Origin: Mycocentrospora acerina
Taxonomy: Eukaryota; Ascomycota; Dothideomycetes; Pleosporales
Assembly (NCBI GenBank): GCA_022701365.1
Contig: JAKUHH010000201.1
Coordinates: forward strand, 930,001-994,000
DNA: 64,000 nucleotides
Reading direction: 5' to 3'
A model generated the notes under the pieces. That model was not told the origin of the DNA. It worked only from the letters and a program-made list of their open reading frames with translations, and did not search any database. Made by a program: the position numbers and the translations under genes. Below, one piece after another: positions 20,066 to 31,896 of the stretch (the stretch's first letter is position 1; every line of letters starts with the position of its first letter).

Positions 20066-21753
20066 TTAGTGCATCTGTTTTCTAGCTACTGGTTTGATCC
20101 AGCTGACTGCAAGATTCATTGCAATAGCAATTGTTCCAATGATCCAGAACACCTTACCATAGTTCGCGCCATTATACCGGAAGATGATAGCAAATATGAT
20201 ACCACCAAAGTTTCCTGCCGCACCAGTGAATCCAGAAACAACACCATTCGATTGAGGGTGCACATGGGGCACAAGTCCGTAGTCAGCCCCATTCCCGCCC
20301 TCAAGGAAAAATGCCATGCCCGCAACCAAACCGAACATTGTGGCCTCGTTCCTTGAGTCTAATACACCGATGATGATAAGAAAGACACCCGTCATGATGC
20401 CGTATGTATGAAGCACAACTTTCTTCGCCCATACATTGTCGCCTGTATACTTGTAGGCTAAATCCGAAAGCACACCGCCAAGGGGCCGGCAGATACCGTT
20501 CAACATGCCAAACATAGCGGCCCAGTTACCAGACTCCTGGAGAGTAAAATGAGGGAAGTTCTTGCGGTAGTAGTTGCCCAAGATACTGTTGATCGAGAGT
20601 TCGGCACCGAAAGTACAAAAGTAGCAAGCAGCAGTGACAAGAGTTTGTGGTGAGAAGCAAACACTGAGGATAGCACGGAACGTGGGCTTTTGGACGATTT
20701 CGCCGGCGGCGGTGTCAACTGTTGACAATGTGTTAGTTATACTAGCAAAAACGTTTGTCAAAGTTGAGGGACTTACTAATCACGTTCTGAGCTTCATTGT
20801 CGTGTTTCCACTCCTTGCCAACACCACGTTTCTCCTTCTCGTTGCCATCACTGATACTGCCTAAAGGTGAAGACTGGGGGGCATCTGTGAGATTACCACC
20901 AGCAGTGACAATGCCATGATTGGTCTCTCCGTCTAGGTTGACTTGCGAAGCAGTAAGACGCTCACTCCACTTGCCAGTAGGTGTGTCCTCGCAGAACACA
21001 ACTAGGCAAGTAGCAACGAATACGATCAATATTCCGGGTACTACGAAGGAAACGCGCCAAGCTTTGTGTGGTGTAAGCCCATCTTTGACCAAGGCGTGAT
21101 ATACGGCAGGCATGACAAAGTATGTGATGCCTCCACCAAGATTACCCAATCCACCAGTGATGGCGTTTGCCGTTCCGACAACGTTTTTGTCAAAAAAGCC
21201 AGTCGTCCATACTTGGCAAGGTACGAAGGAACCGCCGAGGATGCCAATGAAGAAACGAAGAGCATAGAGACCCGCTGCATTGTGAACACAGCCAGCAAGG
21301 AAAGTGGGAATTGCACCTGCAAGGAGACAGCCAGCAAAAGTATAACGAGGGCCAAAGCGGTCGCAGCTGGGTCCAGCGACAAGACGGACGAGAAGGCTGA
21401 AAGCGTGTCAGTAATTTCAGCTAAACAGCATGGCGAATTGGCAACGTACGTAGCTGTTAAAGCGATAACGTTCGAGTTCGCCACTTGATTTTTGGTCATG
21501 TGTATGTCTTTGGCGATGACATCCGATAGAAGCGGAGGAAATGCGTACCAGGACCTGTTTGTTAAGTCAGTGTAGGTTCTAGATTGATGAGGTGAGTCAA
21601 TTACCAAAAGGCGATCATGAACCCAAACCAAGAAAAGAAGAATGTGCGTCCATGTGTGTTTGTAAAAGGGTTCAATATTGGAATTGAGCGCGCTTTCTGA
21701 TTGATGGGATTGATTTCTGGCGAACGCCAGAGGGTCGCGATGTTGAAACCCAT
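20066..21753 (-). CDS. crnA/nrtA: High-affinity nitrate transporter (NRT2/CrnA family)
   Basis: Four exons (21753-21605, 21554-21450, 21396-20777, 20718-20066) give 508 residues, the size of Aspergillus CrnA. Introns are 50, 53 and 58 nt and all phases match. Family marks: the N-terminal LWRSPEINPINQKARSIP, FSWFGFMIAFWSWYAFPPLL, the transport motif VRLVAGPSCDRFGPRY, the first nitrate signature in TGGLGNLGGGITYF and the second in TGAAGNFGGIIFAI. A large hydrophilic loop (about residues 230-285) lies between helices 6 and 7, as in fungal NrtA proteins. It is a plasma-membrane nitrate/proton symporter by family. In many fungi it sits with nitrate and nitrite reductase genes; here it stands alone between Dhr2 and Gpi1. 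Confidence 0.94.
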
Positions 21754-21934
21754 AACGTCGAGACAGGTGCGTCAGGATTTATGAGTGTTGCTCACACGCT
21801 ATTCTTCAAAAAGAAGATTCGAAGGAAGATGAGCCAGAGGGAAACTTTGAATGTGTTTGAAATTTTAAAAATGCCTGTAAACGCTTTATATCTACCTTGC
21901 AACGCCTCTGACGCCCCTACAGTTGTTTTGATAT

Positions 21935-21982
21935 CTCCGCGAAGTTTGCTGTAGTAGGCAGTACGATCTACTAAGTCCGCGG
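21935..21982. promoter_or_regulatory. Two near-consensus NirA/NIT4-type sites
   Basis: CTCCGCGA at 21935-21942 and GTCCGCGG at 21975-21982 each match 7 of 8 positions of the Aspergillus NirA site CTCCGHGG, 182-229 bp before the nitrate transporter ATG. Assignment is by analogy only. Confidence 0.3.
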
Positions 21983-22640
21983 GTAGAGATGCACCCACGA
22001 TCTACATACCCACATCAGAACTGGAGAACGCGTATCGGAGCTACTCCAGAGATCAGCAATAACCATGACAGGATGCCAATGGCAGATCTTCCAAATTGTG
22101 AATGGAGTCGCCATTTGGCATCAATGGCTAAGGCAGTACGCCGACGGGTGGCTTGCATTGCCTCCTTAACTCTTTGCTTGGAGAGGCTTATCTTGACTCT
22201 GAGAGGTGAGCGTGTTTGGAAGACCTGGATGGCCCTGTCTCAATCGTAGAAAAGACGTAGATTGAGTGGGTCTAGAGTTCAAACGAGCCCGGCCTGCCTT
22301 ATCGTACGCCGCATTCGTAGTGACGCTGTTCCGAGAACTGCAGTAGTTTTACGCGTCTTATCAGCAGCCACACCGTATGAATAAGCGAGAGACCCAGTAA
22401 AGGCGAGAGTCTCATAAATCGGGGCGATACTAAATCTCTAAAAGGACTTGTAGTATACACATATCCGTATCTGGGAGAAGAATGCCATGCGTGGGCAATA
22501 CTTGGCGGTCGAGAGAAGCTTCAGCCTCATCTCCCTAGCCTGATCTTGAGCAAGTCTTATCGATCACAAGCACCTACTAAAGAGATGAGCACTCGTGGGG
22601 GGAGGCGTACCTCAGTACGGACGCCCTGTGGCTGTTGAGA

Positions 22641-22670
22641 GATAGGAGAGAGATAGGAGCTGTTCCTATC
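22641..22670. promoter_or_regulatory. Cluster of three GATA cores
   Basis: Two GATAGG cores and one inverted CTATCT fall within 30 bp, about 890 bp upstream of the nitrate transporter. AreA/NIT2 GATA factors control nitrate genes in fungi, but the distance is large and it is equally close to the end of gpi1. Confidence 0.25.
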
Positions 22671-22868
22671 TTTGTGCTAGAGTAGAAGTGTAGCCAATGG
22701 GGATGGTCGACCAAGTCCTCGGAGATGCTTCAAACAGGTCACGTGAGATCTTGAAATTATTATGTTGTAATTTTCAGGTGTACGGTGGTAGCGAAGATTT
22801 GGATTAATATCTATTGTGTTATTTGATGTGTTTCTTTGAATGAAGTTATAATCGGTCACAACGCGTCC

Positions 22869-25222
22869 TCATTTACCCATTCTTTTACTGCTCCCGACTA
22901 CTCCCCGCCTGGATGGCAATGGAGCAAACCTGTTGGGCATATGAACTTGACGCTCGTTTCGCTCGCTAATCTTCTTCCATAATTCGCTGATGCTTGCTCT
23001 ATTTGCCGGGAGCATGCTGTACTGTAAACTGTACAAATTTCGCCGATGTATGGGTGGTACGAATTGACCTGAGGCAAGACATAACACCACACTAGGAGAG
23101 AAGTAATGCTTCCGAATGCGGTCGCCAAGCTCAAAGTACGATTGGAACATCGCCCGAAACGGGAGGGGAACAGACTGTTAAACGTGAATACAAAAGGTTA
23201 ATTGCACAAACATGCGGTTGGGTCATACCTTAAGCAACACATATGCAGTCGGTGCCAAGTCTGGTGCGTTCTTATGATGAGGACCAACACAATTTGTGTT
23301 CTGGAGCTCAAAACATATGCCTCCTACGTTTGTCAGTCACAACTCTAGGTCTGAAAGATAGCGACACAAACCAGGTAGTCGCCGCGAGTCCTTGAGCCTG
23401 AGCATGATGGCGAACAATGGGAAGTGGTTAAGACAAGCCAGACCTATTTCAAGCCCCGCCTTGAGACTGATGACAGCGACTCTAGCGCTTGCAAAAGTCA
23501 AATAGAAAACAAATACAGTTGGCAGTAAGAAGGCCTGTAACGTGAACAGGATTGTTCCCAGAAGTAACTGGTCCAAATCATAATCGCACGAGTCAATTCG
23601 GTTGCGAAGTATATTGCGTTTCTTGCCGCGGAAGAAATGGAATAGGGAGATGATGATGGTCAGCTGCCAGTGAAATATGCGCGCGGACGCAATGTAAAAG
23701 GAGTAGATATGTAGTGTTAGCAGAGACACAAGATCTGAGAACACAGAGATAGGCATTGTAGCACCAGCAAAAGCCGATAGACCAATGAACCGGATCAAGC
23801 CAGGAAGATGTGGTCGTAAAAGGGACATGCATCCTGTGTCAATCAGCATTTGATTTGACTGTGTCTAAAGACCAAATCAACTCACCAGCCCAATAGTCAA
23901 TGACCCAAAGGAACAAATCTCCAAAAAACACAGCCAGCTCAGTATTGAGCTTTAGACCTCCTGGCCGGTCCATAAGCCATAATATTGTGCTTCTCAGCCC
24001 ATCAACTGACCAGGTGCTGAATATCATGTCAACTTGAAGTGCAACAAAAGAGGAATTCTCAATGATATAAGAGCCGAGGGCAATGCCCATGATGACATCA
24101 TTCGCAACCAGCCAAAGACTGTTGTAGAACCGAATGTATTCTGGGTGGTTGTTTGTGATACTACCCCAGTTGGCTTTCCGTTTGCGCAATGTGAGATACT
24201 GAATGGGCCAGTAACAAAATTGCTGCAATCGAATGTCAATTTGCTGAGCGGTAGCAGACACGTCTTTCAATGCCAGCGACTCGGGTGACCCGGGTCTCCT
24301 GTCTAGAAGTCGCAAAATGAATTCTGCCACAATACGGTGTGCCATTAAGCCAAGAACAAATAGCTGCGAGATGACAGGCCAAATCCATACCCAAAAAAGG
24401 TAGCAGAGGGCCATGTATGTGTAATCCCAAAGATCATTGGCGGATTCGACAACTCGCTCACTCACGCTCAGAGCCCGCTTCATACGCCTGCCGATCAGGC
24501 CGATGTTTTTCTGCAGGAGTGCATTCAATTCGAACGAACAGTTGACCTGTTCGATGAGAACCGGCAACGCTAGTTCTTTTCGTGTAGGAGGATGCGAAAC
24601 CACTTTGTGCAGCTTCAGCTTCTCAACGAGCTTTTCCTTCCTCATTCGCTCTTTTTCCTCTTCCTCTTCCAGTTCCTCAAATGCTGGATCCCACTTCGCA
24701 ATCCTGACCTTGTCGTCCAAAGCGAGTGATATAGGTGCTAGCGAAAGGTACTGCATGCGGGCAGGATGCGGTCGGTCGTACATGATAACTTGTATCGTCA
24801 AAAGTGTATCAGCGGGATTAAATATTTGAGGGAAGCGAGTCTTTGGGTCAATATAGGCCGTGAAGAGGTCTGTATCGTCGGGATCGAGAGGGTCGAGAGG
24901 ATTGAGTGGTGTTTTTGGATTGACATGACCCAATACACGAAGAAAAGAATGGCCACATCGTGTGAGCAGCTCTTTAACATCGTAGGGGCTGTGTCGGAGA
25001 AGAGTCCCGACAATCAAAGCATCCTTGACATGTCGAAGCTGTGGCACGTTAGCTATGCGCTGAGTGTCCAGCTCATTTTGAGCACACCTCGACTTCTTGC
25101 AGGATGCCGACGACGAAGACATCTAACTCCGAATTCCTAAATCCCACCAGAACACCCGGCGTTTTCGCAGTTGGCGCGTCCGATGGCCAGAATACGCGCA
25201 TCAACCCATTGTGTGTAACCAT
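22869..25222 (-). CDS. GPI1: Gpi1 / PIG-Q subunit of GPI-GlcNAc transferase
   Basis: Five exons: 25222-25088, 25038-23886, 23833-23372, 23323-23229 and 23174-22869, encoding 716 residues. Introns are 47-54 nt with matching phases. The start at 25222 adds a conserved N-terminal exon (NGLMRVFWPSDAP, then GFRNSELDVFVV). A shorter model starting at 25122 would lose it and misread intron 1. The C-terminal half carries the Gpi1 membrane domain: YNSLWLVANDVIMGIALG, KLNTELAVFFGDLFLW, LIRFIGLSAFAGATMPIS, SFYIASARIFHWQLTII and SCDYDLDQLLLGTILFT, with several membrane segments. It is part of the ER complex that adds GlcNAc to phosphatidylinositol, the first step of GPI anchor synthesis. Confidence 0.93.
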
Positions 25223-26326
25223 ATCAACATCCTGCTACCCCGCTAGAATGATCCACGACGCTTGAGCTGCTCGCGTGCCGAGATGCCACCACCTGTAAGC
25301 CGTGGATGCTGTATACTTCAGTTTCTGTTGAAGAACATTGCCGACCGCTCTGTACTGACCAGATCTGTCTCTTGCGCTGCGACGTGCTGGATGGGCAAAA
25401 TGAGGAGAACGAAGAAGAAGGATAGTACAGCAAAACCCTTGGCAGCCCTTGTTACGACTCCGTGATCCCAGGCAAATATGGCCAATTCGTACAGGCGGGT
25501 AACAAGGTCCCAACGGGCAGTCGAGTATCCCGCAACGAAGATTCCAAGCGTGACAATGGAGAAAGCGTGCATGGGTTTACAACGGCGTCATGCCAAGCGA
25601 GCGGTATCAATCCGCGCTGAGGACTGGTCGCGAACTTCTCAGAAACAGGGCAGACCAGAGGACTCGTTGCGTAGTTCTTTGGTGTACGGAGTGTGCTGGT
25701 ACATAGCGTTAGAGGTACTGGCACACAGCGAAAGGCAGGCTTCTGTCGCGTAGCCTGCGCTTGTTGAAGGCACGTTGCAGTGGCGCTAGTCTAGTGCTCT
25801 TTCCTTTCTCGACGACCACCAGCGAAATGTTAACCTCAACACTACAACACCAACTTGTGTAGCTGCAGTAGTCACCAGCGAGCAGTAAACCCTTACCTCC
25901 ACGAATTGGTAGGTACCAGAAGTCTCTCATTGTTTTGCCGGCTTCATTTCCTGCTTTCGCGCGTATGCATTGACCAGCCCAAAAACTTGCGCCATCGCAC
26001 GAAAGCCACAATGTAAGGCTCGCAATGAGCTCACCAAGGCCAAGGGCTGTCATAGGAAAGTAGCTCTAACAGGCAGAAGTTTCGTACCAGCATGAAATTT
26101 GCACGAAGATAATTACAGCTGCTCTGCATTCGCGCATTGTTGGACTTGATTTGGCTAGCGCGGCGCGTCCTGCTGTCCTGTTTCACGTGTGATGCTGGTG
26201 TTCTGCTTCCAGCTTTCTTTCAACCTCAAGATCCACATGTCTTAACAGCGCTAAATCATCCCTAGCTTATTTGGAGCATCACTTTGCGACTCGACGAACA
26301 CTATTTTGGGCCACACCGCTAACAAG
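25223..26326. other. Region between gpi1 and the Amo1-like nucleoporin
   Basis: A 1.1-kb divergent gap. It contains one possible small minus-strand gene (25318-25572) and an open frame at 25709-26053 with a hydrophobic start that could not be joined to it convincingly. The right end is the nucleoporin promoter. Confidence 0.4.
25318..25572 (-). CDS. Possible small membrane protein, 84 aa
   Basis: The open frame starts with an ATG at 25572 and encodes two hydrophobic segments: residues 3-17 (AFSIVTLGIFVAGYS) and residues 48-64 (AVLSFFFVLLILPIQHV), separated by an amphipathic stretch. The tail is polar (ETDLVSTERSAMFF). The composition looks protein-like, unlike the antisense shadows nearby. 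It ends 95 bp before the gpi1 start on the same strand. A GTCAGT donor after the DLV codons and a downstream ACAG could give a longer spliced tail. No family was recognised. Confidence 0.4.
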   Translation of the reverse strand: MHAFSIVTLGIFVAGYSTARWDLVTRLYELAIFAWDHGVVTRAAKGFAVLSFFFVLLILPIQHVAAQETDLVSTERSAMFFNRN

Positions 26327-28387
26327 ATGGTTGTTTGCAACTTTTACCAACGAGGTGCCTGTCGATTTGGAGGTAGGCTTTGCTGCGCGATATCCTCCAA
26401 ATTTTGCCTGACACGGAACAGACAACTGTAAAAACGAGCATCCAGGCAGTCAGCGAGATGCAAATCGAAACTCTGGCGGAGGCTTCGGTGGAAACGCCAA
26501 CAACAACAACAATCGTTTCGGCACTTTTGGGGGTGGTGACCGCTACCGGCCCGGTCAGCCAAGTGGTGGACAAGGAGGTAAGCCACAAGCTTTCTGTTTG
26601 AACTTTCACCAGAACTGTCTTCACTTCTCTTTTTAGGCGATTGTAACGACTAACTTCTAATCAGGCACCCGTGACCCAAAGACACTACCTTATCATTTGG
26701 ACAAGGCTGATATAAAAAACGATTTGACGGGCCAACGTCCTATCTATCCTTTATCTGCTTATGGGCCTGGTCGAGATGCCCCACGCCAGCTGATTGAGGG
26801 TCCTGTAGAGATTAGTCCCGAGGAACTTCGTGCACGATATTACGCTCAGCGTGATACAGGTAATGAGAATGGCGCAGTAAGTCACTTCAATAGCTATGCA
26901 CACAACAACTGACGTGTAAAAAGCAACAAGAGGAGGCAGCTCTAGGCAGTAAGATGCAACAGCAAGTCCAAGCGATATTAGATGACATCGACGGTGCTAT
27001 TCGTTACATAGAAGAAGGAGCCAATATTCACCCGAACAGACTTGATATCGTACGAGGAGATCCATCTGCCAACACCCCGACCGGACCATCTGTATCAACT
27101 TCAAATCCATTCTCCCAAGGCTCAGCCAGCCCCTTCTCTGGTGGGCCATCAGCACAGAGACCCGGCTTCGGACAGGCGTCAACACCAGCATTCGGCCAGT
27201 CAGCATTCGGCCAAGCTTCAAATCCTGGTCAAACCACGTCTGCTTTTGGACAGCCCTCCAATCCCGGACAAACAACATCGGCATTTGGGCAGCCCTCAAA
27301 CCCTGGACAAACATCGTCAGCCTTTGGTGCGGCTTCAAACCTCGGCCAAAAACCATCAGCTTTCGGTCAACCGTCAGCGCTAAGTGGAGCAGGAGCATTC
27401 GGGAAGCCTGCTTTTGGAGCGTCAGGGTTTGGTCAACCGTCGATGCCAGGCTCTGGTAGTGCGTTTGGTCAAACCGGTGGTACAGGCCAGCAGTCGGCAT
27501 TTGGGCAGCCCTCGGCGCCTGGAACGGTCTCAGCGTTTGGACAACCTTCAGCACCCGGAACAACATCCCCGTTTGGGCAAGCTTCAGCACCTGGCGTAGC
27601 GTCTGCATTTGGACAGCCTTCAGCGCCCGGATCATCTGCGTTTGGACAACCCTCTGCTCCAGGTCAAGCATCGCCTTTCGGGCAGGCCGGTGCGTCAAGC
27701 TCACAAGCAAGTGGCTTTGGCAAGCCAGCGTTCGGGCAAAGTACGTTTGGGCAGGCCGCACAGCCTGGCACGAACAACTCACCATTCGGTCAACAAGCCC
27801 AAGCAGCACCAACAAATCCGTCTCCATTTGGGCAGGCAGCTCCACAAGGGGCTCAACCTTCTCCATTTGGGCAGGCAGCGCCAGCAGCGAATCCTTTTGG
27901 TCAAAGCCAAACGCAGCAAACAGCCGCTCAACCCAATCCTTTCGGCGGGTCCGCAGGACCTCAAACTTCGGCATTTGGACAACCCAGCAAACCAGCATTC
28001 GGCGCGCCTGCCTTTGGCACCCCCCAAGCGCAGCCCATGCCAGCACAGCCTACTAATCCCTTCGGTCAGAAACCACAAGAGTCTATGTCAGCCCCTGCAG
28101 CGGCACCCTCTGCGTTCAGTACTCAGGCTCCGGTCGCGTCTCCCTTTACACAGGCTCAAGTACCGACACAGCCAGCTGGGCCAGCTGGCGTAGGCATGGA
28201 TGGTAAGCCTATCGATCCCAAAGATCGGTTCAAGGAGGGCAAGCCAGAGCACTATGAGGGAGAATCAGGGAGAATGTTGGAAGAGCTTTACAGACGTGTG
28301 GGTCAACTTGGACGATTTAACGATGGAGAAGACATTCCGCTTGTCCCGCCGAAATGTGAATGGATTGTGCCCATTGCGCTAATTTAG
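26327..28387 (+). CDS. amo1: CCCH zinc-finger FG nucleoporin, Amo1/Nup42-like
   Basis: Four exons (26327-26372, 26422-26577, 26665-26876, 26924-28387) give 625 residues. The N-terminal CCCH finger (C4, C12, C18, H22; C-x7-C-x5-C-x3-H) is split by intron 1. A Gly/Asn-rich linker, a conserved block (LPYHLDKADIKNDLTG to RPIYPLSAYGPG) and a short coiled segment (MQQQVQAILDDIDGAIRYI) follow. Next come about 300 residues of FG repeats, mainly AFGQPS and PFGQA units, and a C-terminal domain ending in PPKCEWIVPIALI. CCCH finger plus FG repeats identifies a cytoplasmic-side nucleoporin of the Nup42/Amo1 type, used in mRNA export and, in fission yeast, microtubule organisation at the nuclear rim. Confidence 0.9.
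27160..27760 (+). repeat. FG-repeat coding region
   Basis: Tandem imperfect units of about 36-45 nt encode AFGQPSNPGQTT- and AFGQPSAPG-type FG repeats within the nucleoporin. The early copies (27220-27320) are almost identical, suggesting recent unit duplication. Confidence 0.7.
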
Positions 28388-30231
28388 ATTGGTGTTGAGA
28401 TCAATTTGCTCCAACTAAATGCCACAGTATGTATGTGTGCGAGTGTAGTTTCATATAGTTAGCCGTTTGCTTCAAGAACAAGTCCACTATACAAGAACAA
28501 TATCAGACTATTGAAAACCATGATGGTTGACCTCTCTTACAGCATAGATTTAGAGAGAAAAAAAATAGAAGACTACTTTTGTGTTAACCCGTATCGTCAT
28601 GCTTCATTGGGTCGTTGGCCGTAGCGCAATAGGACTCGCAAAGAGCCGTGAGCTGCGAGTCAGTCTCCGTCGACCCTGATCCTTGTACCGTACACTTGGG
28701 ACTGGCTGACACCTCCGTGGTATACAGTTGTTTCAACGAGATTATGAATGTGACTATCGCATACAAATTTCTGAAACAAGCAATCCTGTACAAGGCTGGG
28801 ATTCGGCACAACCTACTTGCGATGATGGAAGATCATTATAGCACTCCGTACAAAAAGGCCTTTGTCATGTGATTTGCGACTACTTATGCTTTACTCTCGC
28901 CATCATGTTAGAAAGGCGGGAATGAAGATTTTCTTCTAAAAAAAATCGAGATTCGTCGGCAGAGTCATCTCAGAGTAGATAGCCACTACATGTTTCTGCG
29001 CTCTACACAGAGGCGTGTAATCGTTCTCTGTGCGTTGTCCTACTTTTGTGCATGTAGGCGAGTGTACAGTGCTGCACAGACACGTGAGCGTGCTTTATAC
29101 CGTAGATATGAATAGAAAGCGCCCAAGATCCACTGCACCTTACTCGTAAAGAATCCTGGACTCGTTACGCCTTATGCTGCTACGGCCGTATTACTATAAT
29201 GGAGAGTATCAAAAAGGGCCGCTCAATCGTACTTTATCTAGCACTTGTCGTTCCTTTTATGGTGTGAATTTTGATCACTCTCCTCAGATAAACAAACCGC
29301 CTGAAACAAAGCTTAATGAAAGCGTTCATCACATATTCAGTCATGGCACATTGATACCAGTACGCATTGTCTTGCCCACCCGAAACCCCAGTAAATCCTC
29401 CGACACACATACCTGCCAAATCCCAAAACCCATCTCCTCGGGCTCCCGGCCCATCAAAGCACAAGACATGCACCCAAACTCCCGGGCAAGTTTTAGAAAA
29501 AACCTGTAAAAAAAATCTTCCGAATTCCTCTACAGTGAACACTACTGCTGCTGTATCACGCCTCATCACATCACATTGCCTAGAAGCGAAGAAACCCGAA
29601 AGCCCGTATTCGAGGCCCCCCGAAAAAGTCCCAGGTGACGGGTTGCAGGATGAAAGCTGCAGCGCGAATACAATGTGCAGATGACATGCGTTTGAGGCGG
29701 CCTATGAGCGCCATTGTCGCGACGGATGGGTCGCTTAGAGCAAGCGACATGGGCGGTGAGGAGGCCAGCCACCAATTAAAAATAAAAAAGACTATCTATA
29801 ACAAGGCAACGCTGTGCAAGCGATTTTCAAAGAATATGACGGCAAGGACGATGCTGTGAGGCCTTTTGACGATGCACGGCGGGGTTTAGATTACCATCAA
29901 AGCTCACATCACATGCAAGGCCGAGACTAGCGCGAATGGAGGGGGCGTGCGTCCTCGATCTCTAGAGCGTTCCCCCCAGCCGGGCCGCTGGAGTTGGGAT
30001 AGCTGGGACTTGCGCTTGCGATCTGTTGTCGGTCCCACCGGGCTGGGTTCGCCTACGTCGTTTCCTCGCCTTTGGTTTCCTTGCAAGACGGCTTTTGGGC
30101 AAGTTTCGCCTCCTCATTTGTAACAACGATACCCTGCCTGTCTCTGCCTCTGGGGTCTGAGTCGCATTTGAGGCACTCGGCTTTGCCCTTTTGATCTGGT
30201 ACGCCTTTGCGCAACAAGGAGGGAAGTATTT
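28388..30231. other. 1.8-kb gene-poor intergenic region
   Basis: No gene was recognised. A minus-strand open frame at 28584-28811 lacks an ATG but encodes a Cys-bearing tail (see findings). The right end is the methyltransferase promoter. No repeat or RNA gene was seen. Confidence 0.4.
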
Positions 30232-31896
30232 ATGGCCGAGACGACAATGTCACCACTACGGCCGCTGAGCTCGGCGACAGACCTTACCTTTGAAACCGTC
30301 GATGTATGTTCTGCACGCGAGGAACCTGGACCTGGGACCCCCGCCCTCACAACTCATGGAGAGCTAACTGCAAATGCGTGGATAGTCTGATTCGCAGGGC
30401 GATGAGTTTCCCGAATTCGAGTCGTAAGTTTGATACTTGTCGTGTAGAGAGAGAGAGACAAAGGGCGGGAGTGCTTATCAATCCGCAGGGACACACAGAG
30501 CCTCACGCCGAGCATCTGGGACTATGTGCGCGCGTATGGCAGGACCTATCATCGGTACAAGGCTGGCGGTGAGTAGTCTGGGCGTGCGTGGAGAATCCGC
30601 GTATCATGTATCTTTTGAGCTGATGAGTTTTGTGACTGCAGCGTACCCGTTTCCCAACGATGCGGTATATTGTCCTTTAGATCTCGAATTTGATTACGAA
30701 CGTTGTTGACCCCCAACCCCACAGCAAGAGAGAGAACGACTGGATGTACAACATATCATTATCAAGGCCCTATTCGACAATCAAAATTGGTTTGCACCGT
30801 TGAAGCGGCCAACGAGAATACTAGACATTGGGTGTGGGACGGGCATTTGGTGTATAGAAATGGGTACGCATGAATGTCAGATGTTGATTGGCAAGAAACG
30901 AATACTGACAGCCACCAGCCAAGCAGTTCCCAAAAGCGCGAGTAAGTTGCTCAAACAAGACTAGAATTACCGTGTTGCTCTAACTAAACACCCCGTAGAT
31001 TGAAGGCATAGACCTCTCTCCCATTCAACCTGACAAGTACATGGTCCCCCTTTAGACTTTTCTTGTTTATGAAGAAAGCCCACGACTAACTTTGCAGCGC
31101 AGCATCCCGACCAATTGCCATTTTTTCATTGATGACATTCGCCGCAAAGAATGGTACCACCCGGCCGAACCCTTCTCCTTTATACACACGCGCATTTCCA
31201 TGGGCATTTTCCGCGACTTCCGGCGCATCATTCAAAAAAGCTTCAACAACCTAGAACCGGGCGGGTGGATGGAGTCGCACGAGATCTTCACCAAAGTGTT
31301 TTGCGAGGACGGAACCATGCCGGCCGACTTTCCTCTGCTAGAGTGGGTGCAGCACACGGACGACGCCGCCATGGCGCTCGGCAAACCGCTGCGTATTGCC
31401 AACAAGCTCAAGACATGGTACGAGCAGTGCGGGTTCGTGGACGTCAAGGAAGAGATTTTCGCCATTCCCATCAATGCGTGGAACTCTGATTCGAGGTACA
31501 AGCTGCTGGGCAGATTTTTCCGTCTGAACCTGTGCGACGGAGTGCACGGATGGAGCGTGGATTACTTTTGCAGAGTGCTCGGGTGGACAGAGGCCGAGGT
31601 CGAGGTCTACCTTGCTAGACTCCGAGCCGCTATTTCGGACAGGAGAGTACATGCGTACTATCGAGTGTAAGTCCTCCCTTGTCTATCCCCCAAAGCACGG
31701 AAGATGAAGAAACACATGACAGTTGGGGCGACCTGTAGGCTAATTTTTTTCCTTCTTCTTGCCACCAAACAGATACGTAGTCTATGGACGACGACCGTAC
31801 GCCAATGAACCCCCCTCGCAGGTTCCCAAGCCCGCCAGCTGGCCCCAGGAACTGGATGGCGACGACGAGGAAGAAGACGAAGAGGAGTTTTTATAA
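30232..31896 (+). CDS. LaeA-like SAM-dependent methyltransferase
   Basis: Nine exons: 30232-30303, 30398-30423, 30489-30568, 30642-30664, 30725-30863, 30919-30941, 30999-31036, 31103-31666 and 31773-31896, encoding 362 residues. Exons 2, 4 and 6 are only 26, 23 and 23 nt; every junction keeps phase. The protein opens with an acidic tail, then SIWDYVRAYGRTYHRY, a family opening. The SAM-binding motif I is ILDIGCGTGIW (residues 99-109), then GIDLSPIQP (motif II) and FIDDIRRKEWYHP. The late part has SFNNLEPGGWMESHE, and the tail is an acidic run of Glu/Asp. This is the TAMLe/LaeA-related class common in filamentous fungi. LaeA itself governs secondary metabolism, but most family members are uncharacterised, so no pathway is assigned. 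Confidence 0.88.

Larger units (their letters stand above)
21754..22868. promoter_or_regulatory. Nitrate transporter upstream region
   Basis: A 1.1-kb non-coding stretch forms the upstream region of the nitrate transporter and the 3' space of gpi1. It contains two near matches to the nitrate-activator consensus CTCCGHGG and a distal group of three GATA cores at 22641-22670. No gene was recognised. Confidence 0.5.

Noticed and set aside
25088..25122. Gpi1 start at 25122 (MSSSSASCKK)
   Set aside because: This frame reads intron 1 as coding. The upstream exon from 25222 supplies the conserved MRVFWPSD N-terminus and joins in phase.
26997..28046. 349-codon antisense frame opposite the FG repeats
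   Set aside because: It mirrors the repetitive FG coding units and has no independent features.
31092..31103. Acceptor TTTGCAG directly before exon 8 of the methyltransferase
   Set aside because: It gives the wrong phase; the next AG (CGCAG at 31098-31102) restores the conserved IDDI segment.
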